A DNA stretch of 64,000 nucleotides from Planctomycetota bacterium (GCA_009773755.1 WSZJ01000014.1:1-64000), one strand, 5' to 3'; positions 1-9,995 are shown, counted from the first letter of the stretch. A program made the numbers and translations. Notes: a model not told the origin generated them from the sequence alone.

Positions 1-763
1 CGGCCTCGGCGCGCGGGGCGCGGCCCATGGGGTGCGCGGCCACCTTGCGGTATCCGGCAGGGATCTCCCAGGAGCCCCCGGGCGCGGCCTCCTCCGTCAC
101 CTTCGTCACCTCGTAGGTCTCTCGCACGATCGCGTCGGCGAACACCAGCGTCCACGTGGCGGAGACCAGCATCCCGTTTGACTTCGAAAGCGCTCCCGCG
201 ACCGCCGGCGAAATCACTCCCGCTTCGGCCAGCGTCGTCGCAATCCGGTCCACCCCGGACGCTCCAGCCGCGCGCCGGCCCTTCACGCCCGGCCCGCCTC
301 TCGGTTCCAGGGAGATCAACCTCGTCGCATTCCCCGCCACCACGCCGCCGTCCCCCTCGTCCTTCACCTCGCACTCGCCGGTCGCGGGTGCCAGGGCCTC
401 CAGGAAGCGCCTCAGCTCCGCCTCGTCGCCGCTTCCCGCCACCCGTGCCAGCGCCGCTTTCACGTCGGCGGCGGCCGCCTCGCGCGCTTTCGCCGCTTCC
501 TCAAACGTGACTTCCGTCCAGGTCCGAAGGGCGTGGTCGATGCGCCAGACGACCTTCTTGTCTGCGCGCACGATCCAGGATTCGCGGCTGACGCGGTCGT
601 CGCAGCGGACGCGGCCGTCGCCGATCCAGACGGTTTCGCGGCGGTTGGTGCGCTCGGCGCGCAATCCCGGCCGGGAGCGTTCCCATGTCGCGATGCGCTC
701 GATGCGTGTTTCGGCGGAAGAAGTGCAGGCTGAGGCGAGGAGGAGAAGCGCGGCGAGTCGCAT
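1..763 (-). CDS. Putative lipoprotein, C-terminus beyond window
   Basis: The frame runs open from an ATG at 763 to the window edge, so about 254 codons are visible and the C-terminus is missing. The protein starts with a short hydrophobic leader (MRLAALLLLASAC) ending in a lipobox-like Cys13, so export and lipid anchoring are likely. The mature part has alternating short strands and a segment with IVRADKKVVWRIDHALRTW followed by an acidic/Ala-rich helix. That layout recalls DUF4412-type periplasmic proteins, but the match is weak and is only a suggestion. The start lies 10 bp downstream of the stop of the GGDEF gene on the same strand, so the two are probably co-transcribed. No catalytic motif is visible and the function is unknown. 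Confidence 0.7.
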   Translation of the reverse strand, partial: MRLAALLLLASACTSSAETRIERIATWERSRPGLRAERTNRRETVWIGDGRVRCDDRVSRESWIVRADKKVVWRIDHALRTWTEVTFEEAAKAREAAAADVKAALARVAGSGDEAELRRFLEALAPATGECEVKDEGDGGVVAGNATRLISLEPRGGPGVKGRRAAGASGVDRIATTLAEAGVISPAVAGALSKSNGMLVSATWTLVFADAIVRETYEVTKVTEEAAPGGSWEIPAGYRKVAAHPMGRAPRAEA

Positions 764-772
764 GGCTGGATT

Positions 773-3145
773 CTACCGCGTTGCCTGCGCTTCCGGGCCG
801 CAGACGCGATTGCGCCCGAGGCCCTTGGCGCGGTAGAGCGCGCTGTCGGCGATTTTCACGAGCTCGTATTCCGTCGACATTTCCTCACCGAGGGCGCCGA
901 CGCCGATCGAGAGAGTCAGGCGCACCGTCTTGGATCCGCGGCCGACGGTGGAGAATTTCCGCGTCACGAAGCGCTTCCGCAGCAGCTCGGCCTTCTGGAG
1001 GGCATTGTCGAGGTTGCACTCCGGGAGGAGGAGGCAGAACTCGTCGCCGCCGTAGCGGCTGAGGATGTCGACGTTTCGCGACTGGACGCGAAGGAACTGG
1101 GCGACCTGCCTGAGTGTTTCGTCGCCGTCCTGGTGGCCGAAGCTGTCGTTGACCTCCTTGAAGTGATCGAGGTCGATCATGAGAAGGGCGAGGTCGCGGG
1201 AGTAGCGGCGGGCGCGCTTGACCTCCTCGGCGAGGCGGCGGTCGAACATGCGGCGGTTGTAGACGCTGGTGAGCTGGTCGATTTCGGACTGTTCCTTGAC
1301 GACGTTGTAGAGCCGGAGGTTTTCGAGAGCCAGGCCGATGATCTGGGCGACGGAGAGGAGGAGGTTCTGGTATTCGGCGCGGACGGTGTGCCCGCCCTGT
1401 CCGACGAGCACCTGAGTTTCCTTCGCGTCCAGCGACACATCGAGCACGCCGATGACGCCTTCGCGGCCGGGAAGCGGGATGGCGATCGAGCTGGACGACC
1501 AGTCGACTTCGGATTCTTCGCCGCGCGCGATGCGGGCGAGGCGGTGGCCTTTGTTCATGTCGAATCGCGAAGGGCCCGACTTCGCGGTCGGCACGGGAAA
1601 ACGCTGAACCAGGGTGGTGCCGTCGATGAGATAGACGGAAGCGGAGGCGTAGGACAGGCCGGGCTTCTGGGTCAGGATTTTCGAGGCGCGCGCCAGAACC
1701 TCTTCTTCATTCGCGCCCGAGAGCAGTGCGGGCGTCAGTTTCGGGACGTTCTTGATCTTCTCGGTGAGCGCGTAGATCTCCAGCGTTTTGCGCATGGCGT
1801 CGGTCGCGCGCTCCGTCAGGTCCTTCTTCATTTTCTCCTGCGTCGTCAGGTCGCGCATCGTCCCGATGATCATGTCGCGTCCCTGGATCTTGAGGCGCTG
1901 AACCGACACTTCGACCGGCTTCTTGTCGCCGGCCGCGGTCTTCACGCGCAACTCGTAGCGCTCGTTCGGCACGCTCTTGCGCTGGGCCCGCTTCTCCGCG
2001 ACCCGGTCCTTGCTCTCTTCCGCGATGATGTCCTCGACGCGCAACCGGCCGGCGGCGATCTGCGAGCGCGAGTAACCCATGAGGCGCAGCCAGGCGTCGT
2101 TCACGAGGGCGATCGACTGAGATTCGAAGTCGACCGCGTACTGCGGCTCGTTGGAATTCTCGAAGATCGTGCGGAAGATTTCGGGGCCGATGTCCGCGCG
2201 GGCCGCGGCGGGCTGGGCCGCCATCGGTTCGGGCATGTAGTCCTGCGGTGCGGGCGGGGAAAGGACGCCCCTGGGAATCGGCACGCCGTCGACTTCGACG
2301 GAAGGGGAAGAGAAGACGAGGTCCATCGGCGCTTCTCCCCTGCCCCCCGGTTTCGCCAGGCGCACGAACGCCGCGCCGGTGGCGAGGAGCGATTCCGCGG
2401 AGCTGCGTCCGACGCGCGCCGCGGAGTTGAGTCCGAAGCCGACGGACTCGACGCGCGTCCCGTCCTGCAGTATGTGGCGGAACTCGGGGTGCGAGACGGA
2501 GCCCAGGACGCCGCGGGCGAACGAGAGCGTCAGCTTTCCATCGCCCGACTGGGGCGGCCAGGCGTCCACGCGAAGGTCGCCCTTGAGGGACCCCGGTTCG
2601 ACCTCGAAGCGGACGAAGCCGGCCGGAAGGGCGCCGAACTCGCCGCGTTCGCGGATGACTCCGTCGCGGACTTCGCGCTCGGCGCCTGCCACGAATTCCA
2701 GGTCGGTTCCTCCGGCGCCGCGGATGCGGACGCGGCTTCCGGGCTCAATGGCGCCGGAAAGCGCGGTCGCCGACGAGCTGATGTCGGCGCTGGGGGCGTT
2801 GAGCAGGCGCATGAATTCTTCGGGCGAAAACCCCGCGATTTCCGCGCCGCGCAGGCCGGCGTCGCGAAGCGTGCGGAAGGCCTTGGTGCCGGAAAGAGGG
2901 CGTGCGGTCAGAAGAAGCGCGATGTTGGCGGCGCGAAGCGCCTCCGCGACGAAGTCCGGCGGCTCGGAGCCGTCATGGCGCGTCGGAATCACGAGGAGCG
3001 CGGCAGGGTAGCCGCGGTCGCGCGCCGCGCCTGCGATCCGCTCGGCGAGCGGAGCGCATTCGGGCTCGGCGACGACAAGCAGGGACTCGCGGTCCCGATG
3101 GCCGAAGCAATCCCGGAGAAGGACTTCGGCGGCATTGCGCTGCAT
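773..3145 (-). CDS. M29-aminopeptidase-like / PAS / GAF / GGDEF diguanylate cyclase
   Basis: A 790-residue signalling protein. Residues about 1-295 resemble the M29 aminopeptidase (AmpT/NicX) fold: an opening like NAAEVLLRDCFGHRDRESL, a central GTDLEF strand, FGALPAGF, and a closing FSSPSVEVDG. A PAS domain follows (about 318-435), then a coiled linker, a GAF-like domain (about 455-610) and a C-terminal GGDEF domain (about 622-780). The GGDEF domain has the intact signature RYGGDEF and an RNVD motif exactly five residues upstream, the inhibitory I-site. Active cyclic-di-GMP synthesis with product inhibition is therefore expected. In the M29-like part the usual metal-binding His positions appear replaced (F and P where H is expected), so it may act as a sensor. 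I chose ATG 3145 over the longer frame because the extra 34 residues look non-coding. No membrane segment is evident. Confidence 0.85.
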   Translation of the reverse strand: MQRNAAEVLLRDCFGHRDRESLLVVAEPECAPLAERIAGAARDRGYPAALLVIPTRHDGSEPPDFVAEALRAANIALLLTARPLSGTKAFRTLRDAGLRGAEIAGFSPEEFMRLLNAPSADISSSATALSGAIEPGSRVRIRGAGGTDLEFVAGAEREVRDGVIRERGEFGALPAGFVRFEVEPGSLKGDLRVDAWPPQSGDGKLTLSFARGVLGSVSHPEFRHILQDGTRVESVGFGLNSAARVGRSSAESLLATGAAFVRLAKPGGRGEAPMDLVFSSPSVEVDGVPIPRGVLSPPAPQDYMPEPMAAQPAAARADIGPEIFRTIFENSNEPQYAVDFESQSIALVNDAWLRLMGYSRSQIAAGRLRVEDIIAEESKDRVAEKRAQRKSVPNERYELRVKTAAGDKKPVEVSVQRLKIQGRDMIIGTMRDLTTQEKMKKDLTERATDAMRKTLEIYALTEKIKNVPKLTPALLSGANEEEVLARASKILTQKPGLSYASASVYLIDGTTLVQRFPVPTAKSGPSRFDMNKGHRLARIARGEESEVDWSSSSIAIPLPGREGVIGVLDVSLDAKETQVLVGQGGHTVRAEYQNLLLSVAQIIGLALENLRLYNVVKEQSEIDQLTSVYNRRMFDRRLAEEVKRARRYSRDLALLMIDLDHFKEVNDSFGHQDGDETLRQVAQFLRVQSRNVDILSRYGGDEFCLLLPECNLDNALQKAELLRKRFVTRKFSTVGRGSKTVRLTLSIGVGALGEEMSTEYELVKIADSALYRAKGLGRNRVCGPEAQATR

Positions 3146-3380
3146 GGTCGGCTGCGGTCCCTGACAGTGACAATGGTCGCGCCGGCCGCTGGATGCCGGC
3201 GCCCCTCGGGTTCGGCGTCCGGCCGGGAACCCCTTCCCCCCTGACAAAGTATAGGAGGAGGCGCGGAATTCAAAAACGAAAAAGCGGTCAACTGCATAAA
3301 GTTTTCAGGTTTTCAGTACAAGTGAAGTCCAACTCGCAGATCTTGCCCCCGCGCCCGCGGTGATACACTTCCCCTCCTCC
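3146..3380. promoter_or_regulatory. Divergent intergenic region with AT-rich core
   Basis: This 235-bp gap separates the minus-strand GGDEF gene from the plus-strand gene at 3381, so it should hold promoters for both. The stretch 3265-3325 is clearly richer in A and T than its surroundings and contains a tandem GTTTTCAG-GTTTTCAG repeat near 3300-3316. I cannot assign a -10/-35 pair with confidence. Confidence 0.4.
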
Positions 3381-4674
3381 ATGAAACCCCTCCTTTCGGC
3401 CGCGATTCTCCTCACCATCGCCCTCTTCGCCACGGCCGACGCCGTCGTCCTCAAGACCGGCGAACGGTTTGTCGGCGACGTGACCGAGGAAGGCGATTCG
3501 TATCGCATCAAGAGCGACCGCTTCCCCGACGGCGTCGTCGTGAAGAAATCGGACGTGAAGGCGGTGTACCCGAAGGCGGAAGCGATGCTGGCGAAGCTGG
3601 AGGGGGAAGTGGCGAAAGCGAAGGAGCGGTACGACGCAGGGAAGAGAGCGGCGGACCCGAATCCGGACATGAAGGCGGTCGTGGACATGCTGTTCGACCC
3701 TGAGCTGGAAGCGGCGGACGGGGCGGAGGTTTACCCGGACCGGAGGAAAGATTTCGACGGGGTGACGAAGCGGATTCACGAGCTGCGGAAGCTGGCGCGG
3801 GAAGGGCAGGCGCTGAAGGGGCCGCCGGTGGATCCGAAGCCGGATCCGAAGCCTGACCCGAAGCCGGATCCCGGACCCGATCCGAAACCTGACCCCAAGC
3901 CGCTGCCGAAGCCGGATCCGGTGCCCGATCCTGGGCCGCAGAATTTCTCGGACCGCGCGACGATCTGGCTCGCGGCGCCCGAGGGATCTTCGCAGGCGGA
4001 CCTGGACAAGTGCGCGAAGCAGATGGCCTCGCGCTGCGGGACGTACGGATATGACGGAGTGAAAGGGAAGGCCGAGGCGGGGCGCCGACGGCGTCATGCG
4101 AATCCGGCTCGATGTGGAAGGCGGCTTCACGGCGACGATGGTGCAGACCGTCGGCGCCATGGCGAAGTTTGCCGGCAAGTCGTTCGAGATGCGCCTCTAC
4201 TATTTCGTTTCGGCCGGCGAGAAGGAACAGTTCATCGTTCCCCCCGACGCCCAGATCGCCGCCGCCAAGGCGCCGGCCGGCGCAAAGTGGCACCGCCGCG
4301 TCCGCTTCAATGTGGACGGCCCGGACGCGGCGCGCGACGCGACGCTGATGAGAACGGCGCCGGTCATCGCGCGGACGGAAGTTCTGCCGCCCTACAAGGA
4401 CAGGCCCGAATCGACGGCCGATTTCTACGTGATCAGCGAAGGGGCGGAGGCGCGGCTGAAGTCGGCGCTCAAGGGCGGCGGGAAATTCCAGTGCGAGGTG
4501 GTCGTCGACGACGTCGTGCTCGTCACCGACATCACGCCGCAGCCCAAGGAGCATGCGAAAGACGGCCGCGTCTGGTGGCGCCACGCGTTCAGCGAGAAGG
4601 AGCGCAAGGTTGTCGACGGGTACCGGACGGCGGCGATGCCGTTTGCGCTGAGGGTGGTAGACGCGGGGAAGTGA
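3381..4674 (+). pseudogene. Secreted proline-rich protein with N-terminal barrel, frameshifted
   Basis: The gene starts with a signal peptide (MKPLLSAAILLTIALFATADA). A small beta module follows (VVLKTGERFVGDV...GVVVKKSDVKAVYP) that is clearly related to the N-terminus of the M64-like gene at 20674. Next come a charged helical part, a linker of repeated PKPDP units (about residues 155-190) and a C-terminal domain. The frame changes between 4060 and 4096: the upstream frame reads ...VKGKAEAG and the downstream frame picks up as ADGVMRIRLDVEGG. The net change is one extra base, most simply within the GGGG run near 4079-4082. With that base removed the product is 430 residues. I see no enzyme motif; a cell-surface or periplasmic role is inferred from the leader and linker. 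The frameshift may be real or an assembly error. Confidence 0.7.
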
Positions 4675-4703
4675 GTTGCGAGTTACGGGTTGCGAGTTGC
4701 GAG
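4672..4703. repeat. Short direct repeat array of GTTGCGA-type units
   Basis: Immediately after the stop of the preceding gene the sequence repeats the heptamer GAGTTGC/GAGTTAC several times. Such low-complexity arrays occur elsewhere in the window: inside the kinase gene near 52926 and, as a palindrome, at 62248-62321. Confidence 0.5.
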
Positions 4704-4725
4704 GAACGGCGGGGCGGCTCGCGGA

Positions 4726-7700
4726 TTACTGGCCCCGGAGCGCTCGTTCATACAGCAGTAGCCGCTGCTCCAGGTCGGTTCGCCCCGCGCCTTCGGACAT
4801 CATCCCGATGGCTTCCTTCTGAACGCGGATCGCCTCCTCGACCTGCCCTGCCGCAAACAGCGCCGCCGCTAACGTATCGAGAATGCCGCCGCGATGGTCG
4901 CCTCGGCCTGCTCCTTGCAGGTCGAGCAGCTGGATCGCCCGGCGGGCCGCTTCCACGGCGCGGCGTGCGAGGTCGGGCGGAGGAGAAGCGGACGTCGCGA
5001 CGATCCAGGCGAACTCGTTCCAGGCTTCGGCGTCGTTTGCGCGCAGCCTGACGAGGCGCTCGCCGGCGGCCGAAGCCGCCGAAAAATCGCTGTTGGCCAG
5101 CGACGTCCTCAGCTCGGAGCGGAGCTGGTCCGAGAGGCGCTGGAGCCCGTCGAGCTCGGCTTGAGCCGTCGCGGCGAGTACGGGGTCGGCCATCACGGCG
5201 CGGAATTGCTCGCGCGCGATGGAGAATTCGTCCGCGGCGACCGCGGCGCGCGCAAGGGACAGCCGGAGTCGCGAGCCGGGCGCGCGGGTGCGGGAAGCGC
5301 GCTCGAAGGCGGCGAATGCGGCGGGGTAATCGAGGCGCAGGCCGTGAAGCGCGACGGCGCGTTCCCAGTCGTCGCGAGACTCCGCTTCCACGGCCGCTTC
5401 GGCAAGCGCGTTTCCCCAGGACGATTCGGCGCCAGGCGGGCATGTCGCCGCGGAGATCTGCGAAACCTGCGCCGCCAGCAGGGCGCGCTTCAGGGAGGCG
5501 AGGCGCTCTCCCTCCTTCTCGGCGAGGCACCCGGCGAGATCAACGTCGAGGCGGCGGACGTGAAGGGTGCGGGCGAGGTCGGCGAACAGTCGCGTGGCGG
5601 TCGCGTCACCGAGGCGGGAGGCGGCCTTGGCGGCTTCGGCGGCGAGGAACGGGTCCCGCGTGCCGGAGGCGAGATCGATGATGTCGCGCCAGCGGCCGCT
5701 TCGCCGGGCTTCAATCGCGGCGCGGCGGCGCAATTCGGTCGCGGACTGGGCGGCCGCGCTTTTCGGGTTGCCGTCGGGGCGCAGAACGGAGACGGCGGCG
5801 CTTCGGCGCGCGCTGACCTTGTAGGCGTAAGCGCGACCGTCGCGGAAGGTGGCGAGGAGTTCCCGGACGCCGTCGCCATCGAGGTCGGCCCAGCGGGGGC
5901 GTGACCAGCCGTTTACGGCGCCGGTGCGCCAGGCCCATCGAATGTTGCCGGTGGTCCCTTCGAGGACCCAGATCCAACCGACGTCGAAGCTGGAGACCGC
6001 AACTTCGGGAAACCCGTCGCCGTCGATGTCCCAGAGTCCGGGACCGCCGCCGTTGCTCTGTTCCAGGACTCTCCGCCAGAGCTCTTTTCCTGTGAGGGCG
6101 TCGATGGCGACGTTGGTTCCGCGACCGCCCGAAGCGACGACGCAGGGGCCGAGGGCGGCGACGGAGCGGCTGCCGAGGCCGATCCGGAGGTCACGACGCC
6201 AGGATTCGGCGGGTTGGCCTCTGGCTGCGCTGAAGCGAACGACGCGGCCGCCCTGGCTCCAGGCGATGAGGTCGCGTTCGAAGGCGATCGCGCCGTGGGC
6301 GGGACCGCCCAGATCGAGCTTCCGGACTTCCTTGCCTGTGACCGGGTCGAGGCCATGCATCTCGTTGCCGGCAGGCACCCAGACGAGTCCTTCCCAGACC
6401 GCGATATCGCCGCGCCAGGGCCGGCCGAGCGGCGCGTTCCAGAGGAGGTCTCCGTTGCGGCCGTCCGCGGCGCGAACACCGGGCCCGCCTTCTCCGTCGC
6501 CGGTGATGAAATCGAGGACACCGTCGCCGTTGAGATCGCTGAGCTCCGGCGTGGAAAGCACGGGATGATCTTTCCGGTTCCAGACGATCCGGAGCGCCGG
6601 AGGGTCTTCCGCCACCTCCAGGAGCGCGCGTTCCTGCCCTGCCATGGCGATTTGAAAGGGCGGGGTGCCGGAGTAGACGGCCGACATTTTGCAAAGTGCG
6701 AAGGACTGCTCGGCGAGGACGCGCCCGTCGGCCGGGTCGACGAGCCGGTGCGGCAGGCCGGGGATGAACACGAAGCGCGCCGGGTTGCCGAGGACTTCGG
6801 GTTCCGTGCTGTGCATGTGGGTGTTTCCCTGGCGCCAGAGCACGGGCGGCTCGACCGCCGTCACGGCAGCGACCGTGCCGCCGTGGGAGCTCAGAACGAA
6901 ATCCTGCAGGCCATCGCCGTCGAAGTCGTCGAGGATCGGCGTCCCGGCGTACGAGCTCGTGTCGCTGTCGAACTGCCAGGGACGCTCGTTGGTGAGCGGA
7001 TTCAGCGCCATAAGATTACCGTCGGCGATCAGGATCAGCTCCTTCCGCCCGTCCCCGTCCATGTCGTAGATCGCCGGCGGGCACCCGGGATTGAGTTCCT
7101 TCTTGAACAGAAGCGCGCCGGTCGCGGCGTCGAACATTTCGAGAAGCGACGCCCGGCAGAAGATCGCTTCAAGCTTCCCGTCTCCGTCCAGATCTCCCGC
7201 CACCGGCGGCATGAACATTCCCCAGTCGTCGGGGGCGGCTGTCCACAGGATCTCTCCGTTTCTTCCATTCAGGGCGCAGGGTTCGTTGCCGGGGCCCGTC
7301 ATCAGGATGTCATCCGCTCCGTCTCCGTTCGCGTCGACGCAGGAAATCGGGCCGCCTGTGTTCCAGTTCCCACGCCGCCAGACAAGGTTCCCGTTCGCGC
7401 CCGAAATCGCTTCCAGCCCGCGCCCCGTGTTGCCGATCACGACCTCCGGTCTTCCGTCGCCGTCAACGTCGCCCCGCGCATAGGTCGGTGACCCCGCGAC
7501 CGGCACCGACCAGATCGTGCGCGCGTCGGCGCCGCGCACCGCAAGAACCGCACTTCGCGTGTGCGCCACGAAATCCGGCACACCGTCGTCGTCGAGATCG
7601 CCCCAGTCCACCGCGTCGCGCAGCCCCGGGAAATCCCACGCGAATTTTTCGACGCCCGACCGCCCGTCGAGCGCCACCAGCCGGTCCCCCGCGGCGTAAA

Positions 7701-9843
7701 CCACTTCCGGCTCCAGGTCGCCGTCCAGGTCGCTCAGGCTCATCGGGAGCCCGAAACTCGCCGTCAGCGGCGGCTTCCGCACGATCCACATCAGCTCCCC
7801 GTTCCTCCCGTCCAGCGCACGGATCCGCGCCGGCGTCTTGCTCGCCACCACCACGTCCGGCCGCCCGTCCCCGTTCAGATCCCCCGCCGCAATCCCCTCC
7901 GAAATCAGGTCCGCCGTCGTCCGCCACCTCATCAGCCCCGTCAGCGTGATGTTCTTCTTCACTTCTCCCCCCGCACGGATCTCGAGGGGGAATTCGCGCG
8001 GGAAGTGATTTCTCGCGTGCGCGACGACGCGGTAATGACCGGTGGGAAGCGGGAACTTCACGGCGGGCGCGGCCGCAATGATTTTCCGGTCGGTCCCTTC
8101 GGGGAAGAGGTCGATCCCGAGCTCCGGCGGGTCGGCGGTCAGCGTCAACGTTCCCGTTTCGTGCCTGAGCTGGCGGAAGTTCTCCTGCGTCGGGGCATCC
8201 GCCCTGACCGGCACGAGGAAGGAGACCGATTCGTAGTTCGCAAGCCGCAACTCAATGAAGCGGTCGCCGGTCGGCACCCGGCGGTTCCACAGGGGCGTGA
8301 TGCCCAGCAATCCGTCCTGATCCCGGACTTCGGCGCCGGACGGATCGGACGTCACCGAAATCTTCCCATACCTCGAGATGAGCTGTACGTCGAGTGTCGT
8401 CCGTTTTCGCGAAGACACCTCTACGTCAGCGGGGAAATCCACGAATTCCGCACGTGTGATTCTCACCTTGTGCTGGCCCGGCCAGGCCCGGACAACCGTG
8501 CCCTGGACGGATACGTCATCGATAAGAATGGTCGCGCCCTCCAGGTACCTTCCCCGGAAATGGATCTCTCCCGGGGAAAGAGTTGCCCAGGCCCCCGCGG
8601 CGCCAAGGAGCACGGCCGCGGCGATCGCCGCGGAGGCCAGTCGATTTCGTTCGACTCGCTTCCGGATCCGGTACGCCAGGCTCGCCCGCCGCGCCTGGAT
8701 CGCTTCGCCGGCCAGCCAATGATCGAGGTCCTGCGCCATCGCGGCGGCGTCGGCATAGCGGCGCGCGGGCTCCTTCTCCATCGCCTTCTGGACGATCGTT
8801 TCCAGGTCGCGGTCGACCTGCGGGTTCAGGCGGCGCACCGGCACCGGCTCCTGGTGCTGCACCTTGTCGATGACTTCGCCCATCGTCTCGCCGAGAAAAG
8901 GCGGCCGCAGCGTCAGCATCTCGTAAAGCGTCGCGCCGAGCCCGTAGACGTCCGTCGCCGGCCCGATCGCCTTCCTGTCGCCGCGCGCCTGCTCCGGCGC
9001 CATGTACGACGGCGTCCCCATCAGCGCCCCGCTGACCGTCAACTGCGTCGACGCCGACCCGTCCCGCGCCAGCCCGAAGTCGATCAGCACCGCGCGGTCG
9101 CGCCACTCGGGCGAAGGCATCCCGGGCTCAAGCGCGCCTTCCGGCGAGGACGGCGTCACCGTCGGCGCCGCCGCCGCCCCCTTGCCGCCCGATACCGTTG
9201 CCCACGAGAAGAAGCGCTTCAGCGCCCCGCCCAGCGACGTCGAATCCGGCTTGTCGTAGCGCGCGTCGCGCGGTTTCTCGCCGCGCGTCAGCATGATGTT
9301 GAGTGGCTTGATGTCGCGATGCACGACGCCGGCGCGGTGGGCCGAGTGAAGCGCCTGCGCGACCTGGGCAGCGACCGTTGCCGCCCGCCGCGGGTCCACG
9401 CGCTGGGTCCCGAGCACGCGCGCCAGGTCGAGGCCGCGGATGTGCTCCATGACGTAGTAGTGCGTTTTCCCGTCGAGCCCGGAGTCCATCACAGGGCAGA
9501 TCCCCGGATGTTTCAGCTGCCCGAGCACCTGGATTTCCCTCTGGAAGCGCGCCACCGCGTCCGGATCGTGGAACGCGCTGTCCGGCAGCACCTTGATCGC
9601 GACCTGTCGCCCGACCGACTCCTGGAGCGCGAGATAAATCGCGCCCATGCCGCCGCTTCCCAGTTTTTTCAGCAACCGGTATCCGCCGAGGCGCTGCGGC
9701 GCAGGCTCGGCCGCGGCGCCTGAAGGCAAGATTGCTGAGGGCGGCTTCCCCGCGACGACGGTCGCGTCGAACGCTGAGGGGACGGGGGGCGTTTTGCCGG
9801 ATGGATCCGGCGGCGGGCCCGAGGAAAGACGTTCGTCGCTCAC
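4726..9843 (-). CDS. Ser/Thr protein kinase with PEGA, FG-GAP/PQQ-like propeller and TPR tail
   Basis: A 1705-residue transmembrane kinase. The cytoplasmic Hanks domain (about 52-375) has a glycine loop (LGSGGMGAIY), the catalytic Lys in VAIKVL, HRDIKPLN near 173, and an intact DFG near 255 followed by GTPSYMAPEQ. A roughly 50-residue low-complexity insertion sits between the catalytic loop and DFG. One membrane helix follows (about 400-418). Outside lie PEGA-like beta modules (about 420-640), then a long run of repeats carrying Ca-binding loops such as DLNGDGRPD and DGDLEPE, each followed by a strand like VVALDGRSG. These match integrin-alpha FG-GAP and PQQ-like beta-propellers. The last 300 residues are TPR-like helices. 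Sensing of an extracytoplasmic ligand is inferred. The best start is GTG at 9843; no strong ribosome site is visible. Confidence 0.85.
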   Translation of the reverse strand: MSDERLSSGPPPDPSGKTPPVPSAFDATVVAGKPPSAILPSGAAAEPAPQRLGGYRLLKKLGSGGMGAIYLALQESVGRQVAIKVLPDSAFHDPDAVARFQREIQVLGQLKHPGICPVMDSGLDGKTHYYVMEHIRGLDLARVLGTQRVDPRRAATVAAQVAQALHSAHRAGVVHRDIKPLNIMLTRGEKPRDARYDKPDSTSLGGALKRFFSWATVSGGKGAAAAPTVTPSSPEGALEPGMPSPEWRDRAVLIDFGLARDGSASTQLTVSGALMGTPSYMAPEQARGDRKAIGPATDVYGLGATLYEMLTLRPPFLGETMGEVIDKVQHQEPVPVRRLNPQVDRDLETIVQKAMEKEPARRYADAAAMAQDLDHWLAGEAIQARRASLAYRIRKRVERNRLASAAIAAAVLLGAAGAWATLSPGEIHFRGRYLEGATILIDDVSVQGTVVRAWPGQHKVRITRAEFVDFPADVEVSSRKRTTLDVQLISRYGKISVTSDPSGAEVRDQDGLLGITPLWNRRVPTGDRFIELRLANYESVSFLVPVRADAPTQENFRQLRHETGTLTLTADPPELGIDLFPEGTDRKIIAAAPAVKFPLPTGHYRVVAHARNHFPREFPLEIRAGGEVKKNITLTGLMRWRTTADLISEGIAAGDLNGDGRPDVVVASKTPARIRALDGRNGELMWIVRKPPLTASFGLPMSLSDLDGDLEPEVVYAAGDRLVALDGRSGVEKFAWDFPGLRDAVDWGDLDDDGVPDFVAHTRSAVLAVRGADARTIWSVPVAGSPTYARGDVDGDGRPEVVIGNTGRGLEAISGANGNLVWRRGNWNTGGPISCVDANGDGADDILMTGPGNEPCALNGRNGEILWTAAPDDWGMFMPPVAGDLDGDGKLEAIFCRASLLEMFDAATGALLFKKELNPGCPPAIYDMDGDGRKELILIADGNLMALNPLTNERPWQFDSDTSSYAGTPILDDFDGDGLQDFVLSSHGGTVAAVTAVEPPVLWRQGNTHMHSTEPEVLGNPARFVFIPGLPHRLVDPADGRVLAEQSFALCKMSAVYSGTPPFQIAMAGQERALLEVAEDPPALRIVWNRKDHPVLSTPELSDLNGDGVLDFITGDGEGGPGVRAADGRNGDLLWNAPLGRPWRGDIAVWEGLVWVPAGNEMHGLDPVTGKEVRKLDLGGPAHGAIAFERDLIAWSQGGRVVRFSAARGQPAESWRRDLRIGLGSRSVAALGPCVVASGGRGTNVAIDALTGKELWRRVLEQSNGGGPGLWDIDGDGFPEVAVSSFDVGWIWVLEGTTGNIRWAWRTGAVNGWSRPRWADLDGDGVRELLATFRDGRAYAYKVSARRSAAVSVLRPDGNPKSAAAQSATELRRRAAIEARRSGRWRDIIDLASGTRDPFLAAEAAKAASRLGDATATRLFADLARTLHVRRLDVDLAGCLAEKEGERLASLKRALLAAQVSQISAATCPPGAESSWGNALAEAAVEAESRDDWERAVALHGLRLDYPAAFAAFERASRTRAPGSRLRLSLARAAVAADEFSIAREQFRAVMADPVLAATAQAELDGLQRLSDQLRSELRTSLANSDFSAASAAGERLVRLRANDAEAWNEFAWIVATSASPPPDLARRAVEAARRAIQLLDLQGAGRGDHRGGILDTLAAALFAAGQVEEAIRVQKEAIGMMSEGAGRTDLEQRLLLYERALRGQ

Positions 9844-9948
9844 GAACGCATGCTAACACGCCGCCCGAAGGATCGATCCGCCGCCCGAGCGGCTCAGGAC
9901 GGCGCTGATCCGGAGAATGAAATCGCGGAACCGCGCTCCAGGAGTCTG

Positions 9949-9985
9949 TGATATCATCTTTGATACTGTTCGCTCAATCCTGATA
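9949..9985. promoter_or_regulatory. TGATA repeats upstream of the toxin-antitoxin genes
   Basis: Three copies of TGATA begin at 9949 (inside the palindrome TGATATCA), 9961 and 9981, just before the AAGGAA ribosome site of the gene at 9996. They lie where a promoter and its operator would be. Autoregulation by the HTH antitoxin is inferred from position only. Confidence 0.4.
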
Positions 9986-9995
9986 AGGAATCCCC

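Noticed and set aside
1133-3244. A very long open frame on the plus strand opposite the GGDEF gene
   Set aside because: It mirrors the codon phase of a well-supported gene in GC-rich DNA and has no domain or sensible composition; the same applies to other long opposite frames, e.g. 7561-9723 and 37642-40302.
9128-9859. Alternative N-terminal frame starting at an ATG near 9859 for the large kinase
   Set aside because: That frame lacks kinase motifs; the glycine loop and catalytic Lys lie in the frame starting at GTG 9843.
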